Shown here piece after piece: positions 55,334-63,150 of a DNA stretch of 64,000 nucleotides. Each line of letters starts with the position of its first letter. Within the stretch, counting starts at the first letter, position 1. The position numbers and the translations under genes are program-made. The notes below the pieces were generated by a model that was given only the letters and a program-made list of their open reading frames with translations, had not been told where the DNA came from and made no database searches. The stretch is from Actinomycetospora succinea (GTDB lineage Bacteria > Actinomycetota > Actinomycetes > Mycobacteriales > Pseudonocardiaceae): positions 95,589-159,588 of the forward strand of contig NZ_SNYO01000013.1 of NCBI RefSeq assembly GCF_004363095.1. The letters run 5' to 3'.

Positions 55334-56293
55334 TCAGAACGTCAGGACCAGACGGCCCCGGACGCCCCCGGCCTCGAGGCGGCGGTGGGCCTCGGGGGCC
55401 TTCTCGGCCGGGATCGTGTCGGCGACGCGCAGGGTCAGCACGCCCTCCTCGGCCTGCCGGCGCAGCGCGTCCAGGGCCGCGTGGTCGGTCGCGACGTCGC
55501 GCACCAGCACCGGGTGCCACGTGATCCCGCGCTCGTCCGCGCCCCGGTGCCCGCGCACGGTGGCGATGCGACCGCCGTCGCGGACGGCGTCGAGCAGCGC
55601 GTCGCCCTGCAGCGACCCGTCGACGACCGCGTCGACGCCGCCGGGCTGGCTCTCGCGGATGCGGGCGGCGACGTCGTCGCCCCGGCGCACGACCACGTCG
55701 GCGCCCAGCGACCGCACGAGCGCCTCGTCGGCCTCGGACGCGTCGGCGACGACGGTGAGCCGGTCGGCCTTCGCGAGCTGCACCACGTAGCCGCCGAGGG
55801 CGCCCGCCGCGCCCGTCACCGCGACGGTCTGCCCGGGGGCCAGCGCGAGCGTGTCGAGCGCCAGTCGCGCGGTGAGCCCGTTCATCGGCAGCGTGGACGC
55901 CTCGACCGCCGACGTCCCCGCCGGCGCGCGCACCACCGACCCCGCGGGCACGACGACGTGCTCGGCGTAGGCCCCGTGGCTGCCGTCGGGCACCACGATC
56001 GCCATCGCGGCGTCGCCGACGTGGAGCTCGGTGTCGGTGCCCTCGCCGATCTCGTCGACCTCGCCGGCGGCGTCCATGCCCGGCACGTACGGCGGCGGGT
56101 CCTTGCCCCATCGGCGTGCTGTGCTGGATGCGTTCGAGGCGCGGGACCCGTCGCGGGCGAGGGTGTCGGTCGGGTTCACCGCCGCCGCCCGCACCCGCAG
56201 GCGGGCCTCGCCGGGCCCGGCGTGGGGCTCGGGCAGCTCGACGACCTCGAGGGCGTCCGGTCCTCCGTAGGTGTTCACTCCGATGGCACGCAC
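55334..56293 (-). CDS. NADPH:quinone oxidoreductase-like MDR family protein
   Basis: A 319-residue zinc-free medium-chain reductase. It has the N-terminal GroES-like domain (VNPTDTLARDGS, VPGMDAAGEVDEIGEG) and the Rossmann motif VTGAAGALGGYVVQLAK. No Cys/His zinc ligands are visible, as in quinone reductases and crotonases of this branch. GTG 56293 follows a TAGGCA box on the minus strand by 6 nt, so leaderless. It is divergent from the Ogt homologue. Confidence 0.9.
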   Translation of the reverse strand: MRAIGVNTYGGPDALEVVELPEPHAGPGEARLRVRAAAVNPTDTLARDGSRASNASSTARRWGKDPPPYVPGMDAAGEVDEIGEGTDTELHVGDAAMAIVVPDGSHGAYAEHVVVPAGSVVRAPAGTSAVEASTLPMNGLTARLALDTLALAPGQTVAVTGAAGALGGYVVQLAKADRLTVVADASEADEALVRSLGADVVVRRGDDVAARIRESQPGGVDAVVDGSLQGDALLDAVRDGGRIATVRGHRGADERGITWHPVLVRDVATDHAALDALRRQAEEGVLTLRVADTIPAEKAPEAHRRLEAGGVRGRLVLTF

Positions 56294-56299
56294 GCGTGC

Positions 56300-56321
56300 T
56301 GCCTACCCCGTCGGGTAGACC
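56300..56321. promoter_or_regulatory. Interlocked divergent promoters on a CTACCC/GGGTAG palindrome
   Basis: CTACCC (56303-56308) and GGGTAG (56313-56318) form an inverted repeat. The minus-strand TAGGCA (56305 to 56300) lies 6 nt before GTG 56293, and the plus-strand TAGACC (56316-56321) 7 nt before GTG 56329. The same palindrome thus contains both -10 elements. Confidence 0.5.
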
Positions 56322-56328
56322 GGGACGC

Positions 56329-56820
56329 GTGCGCTGCTTCCGCGTCGTCGAGAGCCCCATCGGCCCGCTCACCCTGACCTGGGACACCGACCGCGACGCC
56401 GTCTCCGGCCTGCACGTCCACGACCAGCGGGAACGCGACGCCGACCCGGCCTTCGGCCACCCCGACGGCGGCACGTGCGCCGGGCTCGACGACCTCGAGG
56501 GCGAGCTCGGCGAGTACTTCGCCGGTGACCGACGCCGCTTCGACGTGCCCGTCGACCCGCCCGGCACCCCGTTCTCGCGCGCCGTCTGGGCCGCGCTGGG
56601 CGACGTGCCCTACGGCGAGGTGACGACGTACGGCGCGCTCGCGGCGGCGATCGGACGGCCGCGGGCGGCCCAGGCCGTCGGCACGGCGAACGCGCGCAAT
56701 CCGGTCAGCCTGCTCGTTCCGTGTCACCGGGTCGTCAACGCCGCCGGCCGTCCCTCGGGTGGGGGACCCGGCGTCGAACGCAAGCGATTGCTGTTGGCGC
56801 TGGAGCGTCGAACCCCTTGA
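56329..56820 (+). CDS. Methylated-DNA--protein-cysteine S-methyltransferase, second copy
   Basis: A 163-residue Ogt homologue. GTG 56329 (RCFRVVESPIGPLTLTWD) is the family start. HTH AVWAALGDVPYGEVTTYGALA and acceptor NPVSLLVPCHRVVNAAG are intact, with the C-terminal GGGPGVERKRLLLALE. About half identical to the copy at 29371 by eye. Upstream frames are shadows of the divergent oxidoreductase. A strong-looking promoter for the RNA candidate overlaps its stop codon. Confidence 0.93.
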   Translation: MRCFRVVESPIGPLTLTWDTDRDAVSGLHVHDQRERDADPAFGHPDGGTCAGLDDLEGELGEYFAGDRRRFDVPVDPPGTPFSRAVWAALGDVPYGEVTTYGALAAAIGRPRAAQAVGTANARNPVSLLVPCHRVVNAAGRPSGGGPGVERKRLLLALERRTP

Positions 56821-56844
56821 CCCCGGGCGCGCGGTGAGTACCGT
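56817..56844 (+). promoter_or_regulatory. Promoter of the candidate non-coding RNA
   Basis: TTGACC (56817-56822) and TACCGT (56839-56844) are separated by 16 nt, close to the housekeeping sigma consensus. TGAG precedes the -10. The -35 overlaps the stop codon of the preceding gene (56818-56820). Confidence 0.55.
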
Positions 56845-56850
56845 CGGACG

Positions 56851-57140
56851 GGTCGCTGTGGTGCCGATCACACGAGCTGAGGGCTGATCCGCACCGCGCC
56901 AGCGCATCAGTGGAATGACCGGGAAGAGGTGATGGATTGGACGCAGGGAAGACCCCGCACCGCATCACTGGACCCGGTCGACCCGGCGCCGCACCGCGCA
57001 CGGGAGCTGATCCACACCAGACTCCACGCCGCTGAGCGCAGACAAGCGGTCGGTGGGACGACCGGGACCGTGCGGGTCCCGAGCTGACACTTCCTCCCAG
57101 ATCACGAACCGGCGTCCCGATCACGGGGCGCCGGTTCGTG
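56851..57140 (+). ncRNA. Candidate structured non-coding RNA, about 290 nt
   Basis: No believable reading frame fills the gap between convergent genes ending at 56820 and 57174, yet it has a promoter at one end and a terminator hairpin at the other. Inside, a nested stem is clear: 56917-56923 (GACCGGG) with 56973-56979 (CCCGGTC), 56929-56934 (GTGATG) with 56963-56968 (CATCAC), and 56943-56948 with 56953-56958 closing on an AAGA loop. A CTGAT/ATCAG stem lies before it. The heptamer GAGCTGA occurs three times (56874, 57004, 57081). Size and layout fit 6S-like/Ms1-type regulatory RNAs of actinobacteria, but I cannot confirm the family. Confidence 0.5.
57103..57140. terminator. Terminator hairpin of the RNA candidate
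   Basis: Arms CACGAACCGGCGTCCC (57103-57118) and GGGGCGCCGGTTCGTG (57125-57140) pair with one G-U/mismatch around a 6-nt loop. It lies 34 nt from the stop of the convergent SDR gene and may serve both directions. Confidence 0.7.
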
Positions 57141-57173
57141 CATGTGTGGGGGGATTCTCCTCGGCGCGACCGG

Positions 57174-57977
57174 CTAGTAGTGCACGACGCCCCGCTCGCC
57201 GCCCGCGGCCGCGACGGCGCCGCCGGTGACCGCGACGGCCCGGGGCGAGGCGAGGAAGACGACGACGTCGGCCACCTCGTCCGCGGTCATGATCCGGCCC
57301 AGGCTGGTGCCCTTCGCCAGCTCCCCGCGCACCTCGTCCTCCGAGAGGCCGCTCGCCGCCATCCGGTCGGCGATCATGCCGGCCGTCCGCTCGGTCTCGG
57401 TGTAGCCCGGGTGCACGACGACGACGCCGACACCGTGGGGGCCCAGCTCGTCGGCGAGGTTGGCGGTCAGCGCGGCGACGCCGACGTTGCGGATCGTCCC
57501 CGCGATCGACCCCGTGCGGCGCGCGTTGAGGCCCGAGACGTTGACGATCCGGCCCCAGCCCTGCGCGGTCATGTGCGGCGCCACGGCGCGCGCGGTGCGC
57601 AGGTAGCCGAGGACCTTGGTGTCGACCTCGGAGAGCACCGCGTCGTCGGTGAGCTCGGTCAGCGGGGGGATCGGGGCGCCGCCCGCCGGGCGCGCGGCGG
57701 CGTTGACCAGCACGTCGACGCCACCGAGCTCGTCGACGACCCGCGCGACCATGGCCCGCACCGACACGTCGTCGGTGGTGTCCGCGGCGATCGGCAGCAC
57801 CGTCGACGCCGGCCCGGCCGAGCGCACCCGCCCGGCCGCCGTCTCCAGCGCCTCGGCGTCGCGCGCGACGAGCACGACGTGCGCGCCCTCGGTGGCGAGC
57901 TCCCGCGCGCACGACAGGCCGATGCCGCGCGAGGCGCCGGTGACGATCGCGACCCGTCCGGCGAGTCCCAGCTCCAC
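57174..57977 (-). CDS. SDR-fold protein lacking the catalytic Tyr-Lys pair
   Basis: A 267-residue classical SDR by fold: cofactor motif TGASRGIG (13-20), VNAAARPAG at the NAG position and S148 in IVNVSGL. The helix that should hold YxxxK reads GTIRNVGVAALTANLADEL, with neither Tyr nor Lys between residues 149 and 175. The protein may be inactive as a dehydrogenase or use another mechanism. Its start lies 1 nt after the upstream dehydrogenase stop, so they are co-transcribed. Confidence 0.88.
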   Translation of the reverse strand: MELGLAGRVAIVTGASRGIGLSCARELATEGAHVVLVARDAEALETAAGRVRSAGPASTVLPIAADTTDDVSVRAMVARVVDELGGVDVLVNAAARPAGGAPIPPLTELTDDAVLSEVDTKVLGYLRTARAVAPHMTAQGWGRIVNVSGLNARRTGSIAGTIRNVGVAALTANLADELGPHGVGVVVVHPGYTETERTAGMIADRMAASGLSEDEVRGELAKGTSLGRIMTADEVADVVVFLASPRAVAVTGGAVAAAGGERGVVHY

Positions 57978-57978
57978 G

Positions 57979-58830
57979 TCAGCTCCAGTCGTAGAAGCCG
58001 CGCCCGGACTTCTGTCCGAGCTCGCCGCGCGCGACCTTGTCCCGCAGCAGCTGGGGCGGCTCGAAGCGCGGGCCCAGCTCGCGGGTCAGGTGCTCGGCGA
58101 TCGCGAGGCGCACGTCGAGCCCGACGACGTCGGTCAGGCGCAGCGGGCCCATCGGCCAGCGGTAGCCCAGCTGCATGCCGGTGTCGATGTCCTCCGGGCT
58201 CGCCACGCCCTCCTCGACCATCCGGATCGCCTCGAGCCCGACGGTCAGGCCGAGCCGCGAGGTGGCGAAGCCGGGGGCGTCGTTGACGACGATCGCGGTC
58301 TTGCCCAGCGCCTCGACCCACCCGCGGGTCTCGGCGGTCGTCTCCTCCGACGTCCCCGGGTGCACCACCAGCTCGACGAGCTTCTGGGCGGGCACCGGGT
58401 TGAAGAAGTGCATGCCGATGACGCGGTCGCCGGGCAGGTCCGCGGCGATCGCGCCGATCGAGAGCGACGAGGTGTTCGACGCCAGCACCGCGGCCGGGCA
58501 GGCGCGCGCGGCCCCGCCCAGCACGGCCTGCTTGATGTCGACGCGCTCGGGCACGGCCTCGACGACGAGCGCGGTGTCGCCGGGCAGCTCGTCGACGCTG
58601 GTGGACATCGTCAGGCGCCCCAGCAGGTCGTCGCGCCCCACGCCCTCGGGGAGCTTGCCGCGCTGCGCGGCGCCGTCGAGGCTCGTCTCCACGGCGCGGC
58701 GCGAGGCGTCGACCCGGTCCGCGTCCGCCTCCACGAGGGTCACCGGGCTCCCGGCGGCGAGCAGGACGTGGGCGATCCCGGCGCCCATCGTCCCGCCGCC
58801 GATGACGGCGCTCGTCGGGCGTGCATCCAT
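57979..58830 (-). CDS. 3-hydroxyacyl-CoA dehydrogenase (3-hydroxybutyryl-CoA type)
   Basis: A 283-residue single-function enzyme, ATG 58830. NAD motif VIGGGTMGAGIAHVL, LVVEAVPERVDIKQAVL, catalytic region VIGMHFFNPVPAQKLVELV (His and nearby Glu), and C-terminal GLDVRLAIAEHL ... GQKSGRGFYDW are all typical. It oxidises (S)-3-hydroxyacyl-CoA to 3-ketoacyl-CoA. It forms an operon with the SDR-like gene. Confidence 0.95.
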   Translation of the reverse strand: MDARPTSAVIGGGTMGAGIAHVLLAAGSPVTLVEADADRVDASRRAVETSLDGAAQRGKLPEGVGRDDLLGRLTMSTSVDELPGDTALVVEAVPERVDIKQAVLGGAARACPAAVLASNTSSLSIGAIAADLPGDRVIGMHFFNPVPAQKLVELVVHPGTSEETTAETRGWVEALGKTAIVVNDAPGFATSRLGLTVGLEAIRMVEEGVASPEDIDTGMQLGYRWPMGPLRLTDVVGLDVRLAIAEHLTRELGPRFEPPQLLRDKVARGELGQKSGRGFYDWS

Positions 58831-58885
58831 GCGGGGTGACCTCCTGGTCGTTCGTGCCGTGACGTTGCGGGGCGGGCAGCCCGTG

Positions 58886-59818
58886 TCATAGCACGGCGGG
58901 CCCGTGCAGCGCCGCCGCGACGTGGTCGGGCAGCAGGACCGCGTGGCGCGCGACGTCGGCGACGAAGCGGTTGGTGAGCGCGTCCGGTTCGGCGCCGGTG
59001 TAGGCCGCGAGCTCGCGCTCGACGCGGGGGAGCGGGCGGGCGATGGTGCCCGCGAACTGCGGCGGGACGATCGCCGCCGGCACCAGCGACGGCCCGATCC
59101 CCGCCGCGGTCAGCAGCGGGGCGACGGCGGTCTGCTCGGTGCGCACGGCGACCTGCGGGCGGAAGCCGGCCTGCTCGCACGCGTCGAGCAGGACGTCGGC
59201 GAGCGCGTGGTCCGGCGCGTACTGGACCCACGGGACGTGCTCGAGGCGGCTGAGCGCGATCTCGCCGGCCGCCGGGGCCATGACGTCGTCGGGACCCAGG
59301 TTGGGCGGCAGGAGCACGACCATCTCCTCGTGCCCGAGGGCGCGCAGGCGCCCCCGCCACTGCGCCGGCACCGGCCCGACGCCGATGTCGGCCTGGCCCT
59401 CCCGGACGGCGGTGGCGAGCGTGTCGCCGTGGCGGTGCTCGAAGAGCCGCACCGTGACGTCGGGGTTCTCCGCGCGCCAGCGCCGCAGCACCCCCGGCAG
59501 CAGGCCGAGGCTCACCGAATAGACGCACGCGATGCGCAGCTCGCCGCCCTCGGAGCCGGTGACCTGCCGGGCCGCGGCGCTGCCGCGCTCGGCCGCGACG
59601 ACGGCGGCGCGGGCGTGGGGGAGCAGGGCCCGCCCGGTCGGGGTGAGAGACACCGCACGCGGGAGGCGGCTGAACAGTGATCCGCCCAACTCCTTCTCGA
59701 GCGCCGCGATCTGCTGGGAGAGGCCCGGCTGGGAGACGAACAGGCGGTCAGCCGCCCGCGTGAACGACCCCTCGTCGACGACGGCGACGAACGACTCGAG
59801 CTGGCGCAGCGTCGGCAT
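58886..59818 (-). CDS. LysR-family transcriptional regulator
   Basis: A 310-residue regulator, ATG 59818. The HTH is TRAADRLFVSQPGLSQQIAALEKELGGSLF, with the type-1 periplasmic-binding effector domain after residue 90 (GELRIACVYSVSLGLLPGVL). Its gene is divergent from the MFS exporter at 59938, which it probably controls through the direct repeats in the 119-bp gap. Confidence 0.93.
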   Translation of the reverse strand: MPTLRQLESFVAVVDEGSFTRAADRLFVSQPGLSQQIAALEKELGGSLFSRLPRAVSLTPTGRALLPHARAAVVAAERGSAAARQVTGSEGGELRIACVYSVSLGLLPGVLRRWRAENPDVTVRLFEHRHGDTLATAVREGQADIGVGPVPAQWRGRLRALGHEEMVVLLPPNLGPDDVMAPAAGEIALSRLEHVPWVQYAPDHALADVLLDACEQAGFRPQVAVRTEQTAVAPLLTAAGIGPSLVPAAIVPPQFAGTIARPLPRVERELAAYTGAEPDALTNRFVADVARHAVLLPDHVAAALHGPAVL

Positions 59819-59826
59819 CAGGTCAG

Positions 59827-59865
59827 CTTATGCGATCTCGTGCTGAGCTTCTTCGACTTATGGCG
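59827..59865. promoter_or_regulatory. CTTATG direct repeats in the LysR-MFS gap
   Basis: CTTATGCG (59827) and CTTATGGCG (59857) lie 30 bp apart, about three helical turns, and are the only AT-richer words in the divergent gap. LysR tetramers often use such phased half-sites. Confidence 0.4.
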
Positions 59866-59937
59866 CCTGGGCTCGGACGGTGGACGACGTCGGATGAAGA
59901 CCACTCGTCCCGCAGTCGTTCCCCCTAGGAGCTCCCC

Positions 59938-61140
59938 GTGCCTCTGGCTCTGCTCGCCCTCGCCCTGGGCACCTTCGGCATCGGCACCACCGAGTTCGTG
60001 ATCATGGGCTTGCTGCCCGAGGTCGCGGACGGTCTCGGCGTCTCGGTCTCCGAGGCCGGCCACCTCATCTCCGCCTACGCCGCCGGCGTCGTGGTCGGCG
60101 CACCCCTGCTCGCCGGCGCGACCGTGAAGCTGCCCCGGCGCACCGTGCTGATGTCGCTGATGGGCGTCTTCGCGCTCGGCAACCTCGCCTCCGCGATCGC
60201 CCCCGAGATCGGGTCGCTGATGGCGATCCGCTTCCTGACCGGCCTCCCGCACGGCGCGTTCTTCGGCGCCGCGTCCGTGGCCGCGGCGAGCATGGTCGGC
60301 CGCGACCGCCGCGCCACCGCCGTCTCGCGCGTCTTCCTGGGCCTGACCATCGCCAACGTCGTCGGCGTGCCGCTCGGCACCCTGCTCGGCCAGGCCGCCG
60401 GCTGGCGCGCCACGTTCGGCGTCGTCGGCGTCATCGGGCTGGTCGCCGTGGCCGGCATCGCCGCGTTCGTCCCCGCCGCCGCCCCCGCCGCGACCGGCAA
60501 GGGCGCGCTGCGCTCCGAGGTCGCGACCCTGCGCCACCCGCAGGTCGTGCTCTCGCTGGCCGCCGTGGTCTTCGGCTTCGGCGCGATGTTCGCCTGCTAC
60601 AGCTACGTGACCCCGATGCTCACCGAGGTCGGCGGCTTCTCCACCGCCACCGTGACGCTGCTGCTCGCCGTGGTCGGGCTCGGCATGACCGCGGGCTCCG
60701 TGCTCGGCGGGCGCGCCGCCGACCGGGCGCCCATGGCCACCCTCTACGTCTGCCTGCTGGCGCTGGCCGGCGTGCTCGTGAGCTTCGTGGTCACCGTGCA
60801 CCACCCGGTGCTCGCGATCCTGTCGCTGTTCGGGGCGGGCATGTTCTCGCTGGCCCTGGGCCCGGCGATCCAGACCCGCATCCTCGACCTCGTCGGCGAC
60901 GCGCCCACGATGGCCTCGGCGGCGATCCAGTCGGCGTCGAACATCGCCAACTCGCTCGGCGCCTGGCTCGGCGGCATGGTCATCGCCGCGGGCCTGGGCT
61001 ACCTCGCCCCGACGATCGTCGGCGCCACCCTCGCCGTCGTCGGCCTGGCGGTGCTGATGCTCTCGGGCGGCCTCGAGGTCCGCGGCCGCCGCCGGTCGGC
61101 CGCCGTCGAGGCACCCGAACGCGAACTCGTGCCGGCCTGA
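59938..61140 (+). CDS. MFS transporter (AraJ/arabinose-efflux-like, DHA1)
   Basis: A 400-residue, 12-helix exporter from GTG 59938 with CTAGGAGCTCCCC upstream. The N-terminus LALGTFGIGTTEFVIMGLLPEVA is the hallmark of the AraJ/YdhP group; GLPHGAFFGAASVAAA and GSVLGGRAADRAP follow. Function in efflux of drugs or sugars is from the family; substrates unknown. Confidence 0.92.
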   Translation: MPLALLALALGTFGIGTTEFVIMGLLPEVADGLGVSVSEAGHLISAYAAGVVVGAPLLAGATVKLPRRTVLMSLMGVFALGNLASAIAPEIGSLMAIRFLTGLPHGAFFGAASVAAASMVGRDRRATAVSRVFLGLTIANVVGVPLGTLLGQAAGWRATFGVVGVIGLVAVAGIAAFVPAAAPAATGKGALRSEVATLRHPQVVLSLAAVVFGFGAMFACYSYVTPMLTEVGGFSTATVTLLLAVVGLGMTAGSVLGGRAADRAPMATLYVCLLALAGVLVSFVVTVHHPVLAILSLFGAGMFSLALGPAIQTRILDLVGDAPTMASAAIQSASNIANSLGAWLGGMVIAAGLGYLAPTIVGATLAVVGLAVLMLSGGLEVRGRRRSAAVEAPERELVPA

Positions 61141-61146
61141 CGGAGT

Positions 61147-61190
61147 ATGTGAGCGAAATTCCCGGCGATAGCCGGGAATTTCGCTCACAT
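61147..61190. terminator. Bidirectional 20-bp perfect hairpin
   Basis: Arms 61147-61166 and 61171-61190 around GATA are exact reverse complements. The MFS stop is 6 nt before it, and the AEC gene stop (61185-61187) lies inside the right arm. Confidence 0.8.
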
Positions 61191-62117
61191 CAGGGCCGCC
61201 ACCCCAAGGACGCCCAGCAGGACCGGGACGCTGACGACCGTCGAGACGAGCGCGCTGTCGCGCGCCAGGCTCGTCCCGGCGCCGTAGCGCACCGCGTACC
61301 CGAAGACGTTCTGCGCGGTCGGCAGCGCGGCCATGACGACGACGGCGACCAGCTCGTCGCCGTCGATCCCCAGCAGCATCGCGAGCCCCAGCGCCGCGGC
61401 CGGCTGCACGAGGTTCTTCAGCACCACCACCGTCCCGAGCACCACCGGGTCCTCGTCGCGGCCCGGCCGGTGCGCCGAGACCAGCGAGATGCCGAACGCG
61501 AACAGCATCGCCGGCACCGCGAAGTCGCCGATCATCTCGACCGGCGCGGTCACGAACTCCGGCAGCTCGACGCCCGTGAGCGCCACGGCGATGCCGAGCG
61601 CGGTGGCGATCGCCAGCGGGTTGCGGGCCGGCGCGGTCAGCGTCCAGGCGTACGACGGCCGCCGGCCCTCCGCCCGCGCGCCCTGCACGTCGAGGATCGT
61701 CGTGAACACCGGCGTGAGCAGCGCCAGCTGGAAGATCAGCGCCGGGGCCACGTCGGCGGGGCTGGACAGGGCGTAGATCGCGATCGGCAGCCCGAGGTTG
61801 CCGGCGTTGACGTAGCCCGCGGCCATCGACCCGACGGTCGTCTCCATCGGGTCGCGGCCCCGCCGGCGGGCGATCGGCACGAACAGCAGGCACATCAGGG
61901 CCGCGCTCGCGCCGACGACCACCAGCGACCACGAGAAGATCTCGCCGGGGTCGGCGTCGGCGAGCGTGTGGAACAGCAGCGCCGGCGTCGCGACGAAGAA
62001 GGCCGCGCGCGAGAGCACCGACGTCGCGTTCTCGCCGAGCACGTCCCGGCGTCCCAGCACGTAGCCGAGCGCGATCGCGATGCCGATGACGAGGAAGCCC
62101 TGCAGTACTCCGGACAC
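61185..62117 (-). CDS. AEC family transporter (auxin efflux carrier-like), paralogue 1
   Basis: A 310-residue, ten-helix protein. GTG 62117 (SGVLQGFLVIG) is chosen by comparison with the paralogue. Landmarks: AAGYVNAGNLGLPIAIYAL (NxGNxGxP), AVPAMLFAFGISL and MAALPTAQNVFGYAVRYG. Homologues export small organic acids or hormones. It is the downstream member of a tandem pair; the stop lies in the terminator stem. Confidence 0.9.
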   Translation of the reverse strand: MSGVLQGFLVIGIAIALGYVLGRRDVLGENATSVLSRAAFFVATPALLFHTLADADPGEIFSWSLVVVGASAALMCLLFVPIARRRGRDPMETTVGSMAAGYVNAGNLGLPIAIYALSSPADVAPALIFQLALLTPVFTTILDVQGARAEGRRPSYAWTLTAPARNPLAIATALGIAVALTGVELPEFVTAPVEMIGDFAVPAMLFAFGISLVSAHRPGRDEDPVVLGTVVVLKNLVQPAAALGLAMLLGIDGDELVAVVVMAALPTAQNVFGYAVRYGAGTSLARDSALVSTVVSVPVLLGVLGVAALM

Positions 62118-62177
62118 GCGGACGAGGCTTGCCCGGTCGCAGCGCACTCAACCGTTCGGCGTAGCGCGCGTCACGCG

Positions 62178-63101
62178 TCAGAGGGCGACGACGAGCAGCA
62201 CCGGCACGCTCACGACGGTCGTGATCAGTGCCGCGTCGCGGGCGAGCGGCACCCCCGTCGCGAAGCGCACGGCGTAGCCGAAGACGTTCTGCGCGGTCGG
62301 CAGGGCCGCGCTCACCACCACCGCCAGCAGCGCCGGGCCCTCGAGCCCGAACGTCGACCCGATCAGCCAGGCCAGGAACGGGTGCACGAGGTTCTTGAGC
62401 ACGATCACCGCGCCGAGGCACACCGGGTCGTCGTCGCGCCCGGGCCGCTGGGCGTGCGCGAGCGAGAGCCCGAACGCCAGCAGCATCGCCGGCACGGCCA
62501 GGTCGGCGAGCAGCTCGACGGGCTGGAGCAGGCTCTCGGGCACGGAGACCCCGGCCACGTTGAGCAGCAGGCCCGCGACGGTCGCGAGCAGCAGCGGGTT
62601 GCGCAGTGGCGCGAGCAGCGCCCCACCGATCCCGGGGTCCTCGCCGCGGCGCCGGGCGGCGACGACGTCGAGCAGCGTCGTGTACGCGGGCGTCAGCACG
62701 GCCAGCTGGAAGATCAGCGACGGCGCGATCTCGGCGGCGCTGCCGAGCGCGTAGGTGGCGATCGGGATGCCGAGGTTGCCGGCGTTGAGGTAGCCGCTGG
62801 CCATCGAGCCGACGACCGTCTCGCCGCGTGGGCGGCGGCGCAGCACGCCGACCGGGATGTAGAGCAGGCACACCGCGACGGCCGCGAGCGCGGTGACGAC
62901 CAGCCCCGTCGAGAGCACCCGCGCCACGTCGGCGCGCAGCAGCGTGACGAACAGCAGCGCGGGGCTGGCCACGAAGAACGCGGTGCGCGAGAGCGTCTCG
63001 GTGGCCCCCTCGGGCAGCACGCCGAACCGTCCGACGACCACGCCGACGGCGACCACGACGCCGATGACGAGGAAGCCCTCCAGCACTCCGCTCACCCGCA
63101 C
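62178..63101 (-). CDS. AEC family transporter, paralogue 2
   Basis: A 307-residue, ten-helix protein from GTG 63101 (GTG 63095 is an alternative). It shares with paralogue 1 ASGYLNAGNLGIPIATYAL, LAVPAMLLAFGLSLAHAQRPGRDDDP and SAALPTAQNVFGYAVRF, so the pair arose by duplication. A TAGGCT box (63113-63118) precedes it. It is divergent from the SDR gene at 63151. Confidence 0.9.
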   Translation of the reverse strand: MRVSGVLEGFLVIGVVVAVGVVVGRFGVLPEGATETLSRTAFFVASPALLFVTLLRADVARVLSTGLVVTALAAVAVCLLYIPVGVLRRRPRGETVVGSMASGYLNAGNLGIPIATYALGSAAEIAPSLIFQLAVLTPAYTTLLDVVAARRRGEDPGIGGALLAPLRNPLLLATVAGLLLNVAGVSVPESLLQPVELLADLAVPAMLLAFGLSLAHAQRPGRDDDPVCLGAVIVLKNLVHPFLAWLIGSTFGLEGPALLAVVVSAALPTAQNVFGYAVRFATGVPLARDAALITTVVSVPVLLVVAL

Positions 63102-63150
63102 ATCACCGCCCGAGCCTAGGGAGCGGACCGTGCCCTACGGTCCTGGGACC

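Noticed and set aside
59818..62871. 1017-residue minus-strand frame
   Set aside because: It crosses the MFS gene in antisense and AEC genes out of frame; composition is typical of GC-rich shadow frames.
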